Source of the DNA: an uncultured Oscillospiraceae bacterium
GTDB taxonomy: Bacteria > Bacillota > Clostridia > Oscillospirales > Oscillospiraceae
Assembly (NCBI GenBank): GCA_910587285.1
Contig: CAJULM010000058.1
Coordinates: forward strand, 1 to 15,959
DNA: 15,959 nt
Direction: 5' to 3'
The position numbers and the translations under genes were made by a program. The stretch's first letter is position 1, and each line of letters begins with the position of its first letter. Positions 14,134-15,959 of the stretch are shown here, piece by piece. The notes under the pieces are model-generated. The model did not search any database. It saw only the letters and a program-made list of their open reading frames with translations, and had not been told where the DNA came from.

Positions 14134-14141
14134 TATACAAT
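14113..14141 (+). promoter_or_regulatory. SigA-type promoter of the sugar ABC transporter operon
   Basis: TTGACA (14113-14118), a 17-base spacer and TACAAT (14136-14141) match the consensus at 11 of 12 positions, about 65 bases before the binding-protein start. Confidence 0.8.
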
Positions 14142-14204
14142 CTGAACAAGAGCCCACGGTTAATGTGGGTGAGGAATTATTGATTATTGAGGAGGATGTA
14201 AAGA

Positions 14205-15566
14205 ATGAAAACGATTCGTAAAGCTCTGGCTATGATGCTGGCACTATGCATAGTGCTCAGCCTTGCTGCCTGCGGCAACAAGGCTGATGCTCCTGCCAGC
14301 AATCCCCCTGCTGAGAACAGCGAGCCGGCCGCGCCGGAAAGCAAGCCCGTTGAGAACAACGAGCCCAGCACCAACGACCTGACCGCCAGCCTGACTCTGG
14401 CCACCTACCCCGTGGGCAAGATGACCGACGAGACCGTGGTCAAGGGTCTGATTGCCGACTTCAACGCGGTTTACCCCAACGTGAAGATCGATCTGATCTA
14501 CCTGGACTATACCAACGGCGACCAGACCGTCAACAGCATGATCGAGGGCAACGCCGCCCCCGACCTGATCTTCGAGGGTCCCGAGCGCCTGGTGGCCAAC
14601 TGGGGCGCCAAGGGTCTGCTGGTTGACCTGAAGGACCTGCTGCCCGCTGGTACTTACGACGTGACCGCCGGCTCCTGCACCAACGCCGCCGGCGCCATGT
14701 ACGAGCTGCCCGTCTGCCAGACCGCCCACTGCATGGGCATCAACAAGGACCTGTTCACCGAGGCCGGCGCCATGCAGTACATCAATGAGGACACCCACAC
14801 CTGGAAGTCCACTGAGGATTTCCTGAAGGCCGTTGATGCCGTTGCCGCCATCCATCCCCAGGTGGGCGTGGTCTTCTGCGGCGGCCAGGGCGGCGACCAG
14901 GGCAACCGCGCCCTCGTCACCAATATGTACGGCGGTACCTACACCAACCCCGAGCACACCCGCTACACCGGCAACTGCGCTGAGAACGTCAAGGCCCTCC
15001 AGGCCCTGGTTGACGTGAACGGCATCGAGTTTGACCCCGGCATCGTGGGCAGCGACGAGATCAACCTGTTCTGCAACGGCACCCTGGCCATGGCCACCTG
15101 CTGGAACGTGGGCGCTGCCCAGAGCGAGACCCAGGGCCTGACCGCCGAGTTCGAGATCTTCCCCATGGCCTTCCCCACTGAGTCCGGCGACCCCGTCCTC
15201 CAGGGCGGCATCTGGGGCTTCGGCATCTTCGACAACGGCGACGCCAACAAGGTTGAGGCCGCCAAGGCTTTCGTGAAGTTCATGACTGAGGACGAGGCTC
15301 AGTACGCCAAGATCGTCGAGGCCACCGGCTACTGGCCCGTGCGCGAGGTCGCCGGTATGTACGAGGGCAACGAGATCATGACCGAGTACGGCAAGCTGGT
15401 TCCCTTCATGGGCGACTACTATCAGATCACCCTGGGCTGGCCCGAGGCCCGCACCGCTTGGTGGAACGCCCTGCAGCGCATCGGCGCCGGCGGCGACGTG
15501 CAGACCGAGCTGGACGCTTTCACTGCTGAGGCCAACGCCGCGGCTGAGGCCGCTGAGGCGGGCTGA
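14205..15566 (+). CDS. Sugar ABC transporter substrate-binding lipoprotein
   Basis: A 453-residue extracellular binding protein (family 1 type, MalE-like) that delivers a sugar to the membrane permease. The lipoprotein signal ends in the lipobox LAAC with Cys23, followed by an Asn/Pro/Glu-rich linker to about residue 57. The body shows the usual LTLATYPVGKMTDETVVKGL start, a MGINKDLFTEAG segment and a GGIWGFGIF block near the C-terminus. An AGGAGG site lies nine bases before the ATG. Codons are strongly biased to C and G in the third position, as expected for an abundant protein. The ligand is not evident; the adjacent epimerase and ROK-like genes suggest an amino sugar or oligosaccharide. 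Confidence 0.92.
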   Translation: MKTIRKALAMMLALCIVLSLAACGNKADAPASNPPAENSEPAAPESKPVENNEPSTNDLTASLTLATYPVGKMTDETVVKGLIADFNAVYPNVKIDLIYLDYTNGDQTVNSMIEGNAAPDLIFEGPERLVANWGAKGLLVDLKDLLPAGTYDVTAGSCTNAAGAMYELPVCQTAHCMGINKDLFTEAGAMQYINEDTHTWKSTEDFLKAVDAVAAIHPQVGVVFCGGQGGDQGNRALVTNMYGGTYTNPEHTRYTGNCAENVKALQALVDVNGIEFDPGIVGSDEINLFCNGTLAMATCWNVGAAQSETQGLTAEFEIFPMAFPTESGDPVLQGGIWGFGIFDNGDANKVEAAKAFVKFMTEDEAQYAKIVEATGYWPVREVAGMYEGNEIMTEYGKLVPFMGDYYQITLGWPEARTAWWNALQRIGAGGDVQTELDAFTAEANAAAEAAEAG

Positions 15567-15604
15567 GTCCCCGGCAGCTGAATCCCATCCATTTTAGGGT
15601 AATG

Positions 15605-15647
15605 CGCACCCTCCCTGCGTAATAGCGCAGGGAGGGTGCGTTCTTTT
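15605..15647 (+). terminator. Strong hairpin between binding protein and permease genes
   Basis: A perfect 15-base stem (15605-15619 with 15626-15640), a six-base loop TAATAG, then TTCTTTT. In ABC operons such hairpins usually allow partial read-through and stabilise the upstream message, giving more binding protein than permease. Confidence 0.85.
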
Positions 15648-15682
15648 CCGCTCCCGAAGCAACTGAGAGGAGGATACTGACC

Positions 15683-15923
15683 TTGGCCAAAGTGAAGCAG
15701 CAAAGCATGAGCCGTGAGCTGGCCCGGCGGGAGACCATTTCTGGATATCTGTTCCTGCTGCCCAGTCTGTTGTTCTTTATCGTTTTCGTCGTGTATCCCA
15801 TGATTATGTGTGTGTTTACCAGCTTGACCGACGCGACCATGGCGGACGGAGGAGGCAACTTCATCGGCTTCAAAAACTATGTGGACCTGTTCCAAGATAA
15901 AATTTTCCAAAAGGGACTGCTGA
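15683..15923 (+). CDS. Sugar ABC transporter permease, 5' part only
   Basis: The first 80 codons of a MalF/UgpA-type permease: a basic cytoplasmic start, a membrane segment (GYLFLLPSLLFFIVFVVYPM), then SLTDATMADGG...FIGFKNYVDLF, the standard opening of the family. The start is TTG at 15683 with AGGAGG nine bases upstream; an ATG at 15707 is too far from that site. It belongs with the binding-protein gene. The natural sequence stops at about 15923, where adapter begins. The apparent ending KIGRAHV and its stop codon are translated adapter and not part of the protein. Confidence 0.9.
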
Positions 15924-15959
15924 AGATCGGAAGAGCACACGTCTGAACTCCAGTCACTC
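15924..15959 (+). other. Illumina TruSeq adapter at the contig end (artefact)
   Basis: Bases 15924-15957 match the TruSeq read-1 adapter, beginning AGATCGGAAGAGC and ending CAGTCAC; two further bases follow. This is library sequence, not genome. It also creates a false minus-strand frame opening MCSSDL. Confidence 0.97.

Noticed and set aside
15422..15940. A 172-codon minus-strand frame starting MCSSDL
   Set aside because: Its start comes from adapter sequence, and the rest is antisense to the permease and binding-protein genes.
1..15959. CRISPR arrays, tRNA and rRNA genes
   Set aside because: No regularly spaced repeats and no tRNA or rRNA signatures were found by reading.

Overview
The window reads like a stretch of chromosome from a high-GC gut Firmicute. 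Codon use and gene families suggest Clostridia, perhaps the Oscillospiraceae (Flavonifractor/Oscillibacter type); that placement is inference. Shine-Dalgarno sequences of the AGGAGG type precede most genes, and several promoters are close to the SigA consensus. The last 36 bases are Illumina adapter sequence plus two bases, so the window is probably an entire metagenomic or draft contig whose right end is an artefact.

Region 1 (1 to about 6660) is the remnant of an integrative and conjugative element (ICE). At the left edge, on the minus strand, is a MobC-like N-terminus fused in frame to a piece of a serine recombinase. Divergent from it are a VbhA-family antitoxin and a Fic-domain protein. 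Then, reading on the minus strand from right to left, come parA, parB, a membrane-anchored surface protein, a sortase, a secreted transglutaminase-like protein and a small secreted protein. parA, parB and the small gene each carry a frameshift, and parB also has a nonsense codon. No relaxase, type IV secretion gene or complete integrase is present.

Region 2 (about 6660 to 9620) is core chromosome. The rplM-rpsI operon runs on the minus strand from a perfect TTGACA-17-TATAAT promoter. Divergently, on the plus strand, are a TtcA-like PP-loop tRNA thiolation protein, a YesL/DUF624 membrane protein and a MazG-like pyrophosphohydrolase, closed by a strong hairpin.

Region 3 (about 9620 to 15923) is a sugar, probably amino-sugar, uptake and catabolism locus. 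A large ROK-like kinase and an SGNH hydrolase run leftward. From a shared divergent promoter region an AGE-family epimerase and an RpiR-type SIS regulator run rightward, followed by a sugar ABC substrate-binding lipoprotein and the start of its permease. The epimerase plus ROK pair resembles the ManNAc/GlcNAc branch of sialic acid use, with the hydrolase as a possible deacetylase; the substrate is not proven. Between the hydrolase and the kinase sits a near-perfect chromosomal parS site (15 of 16 bases), which suggests the locus lies in the origin-proximal part of the chromosome.

The points most worth a second look are the decayed ICE with its gene chimera, the Fic/VbhA pair in which both partners depart from the canonical inhibition motifs, a phased repeat array just upstream of parA, the long atypical ROK protein, and the parS site.
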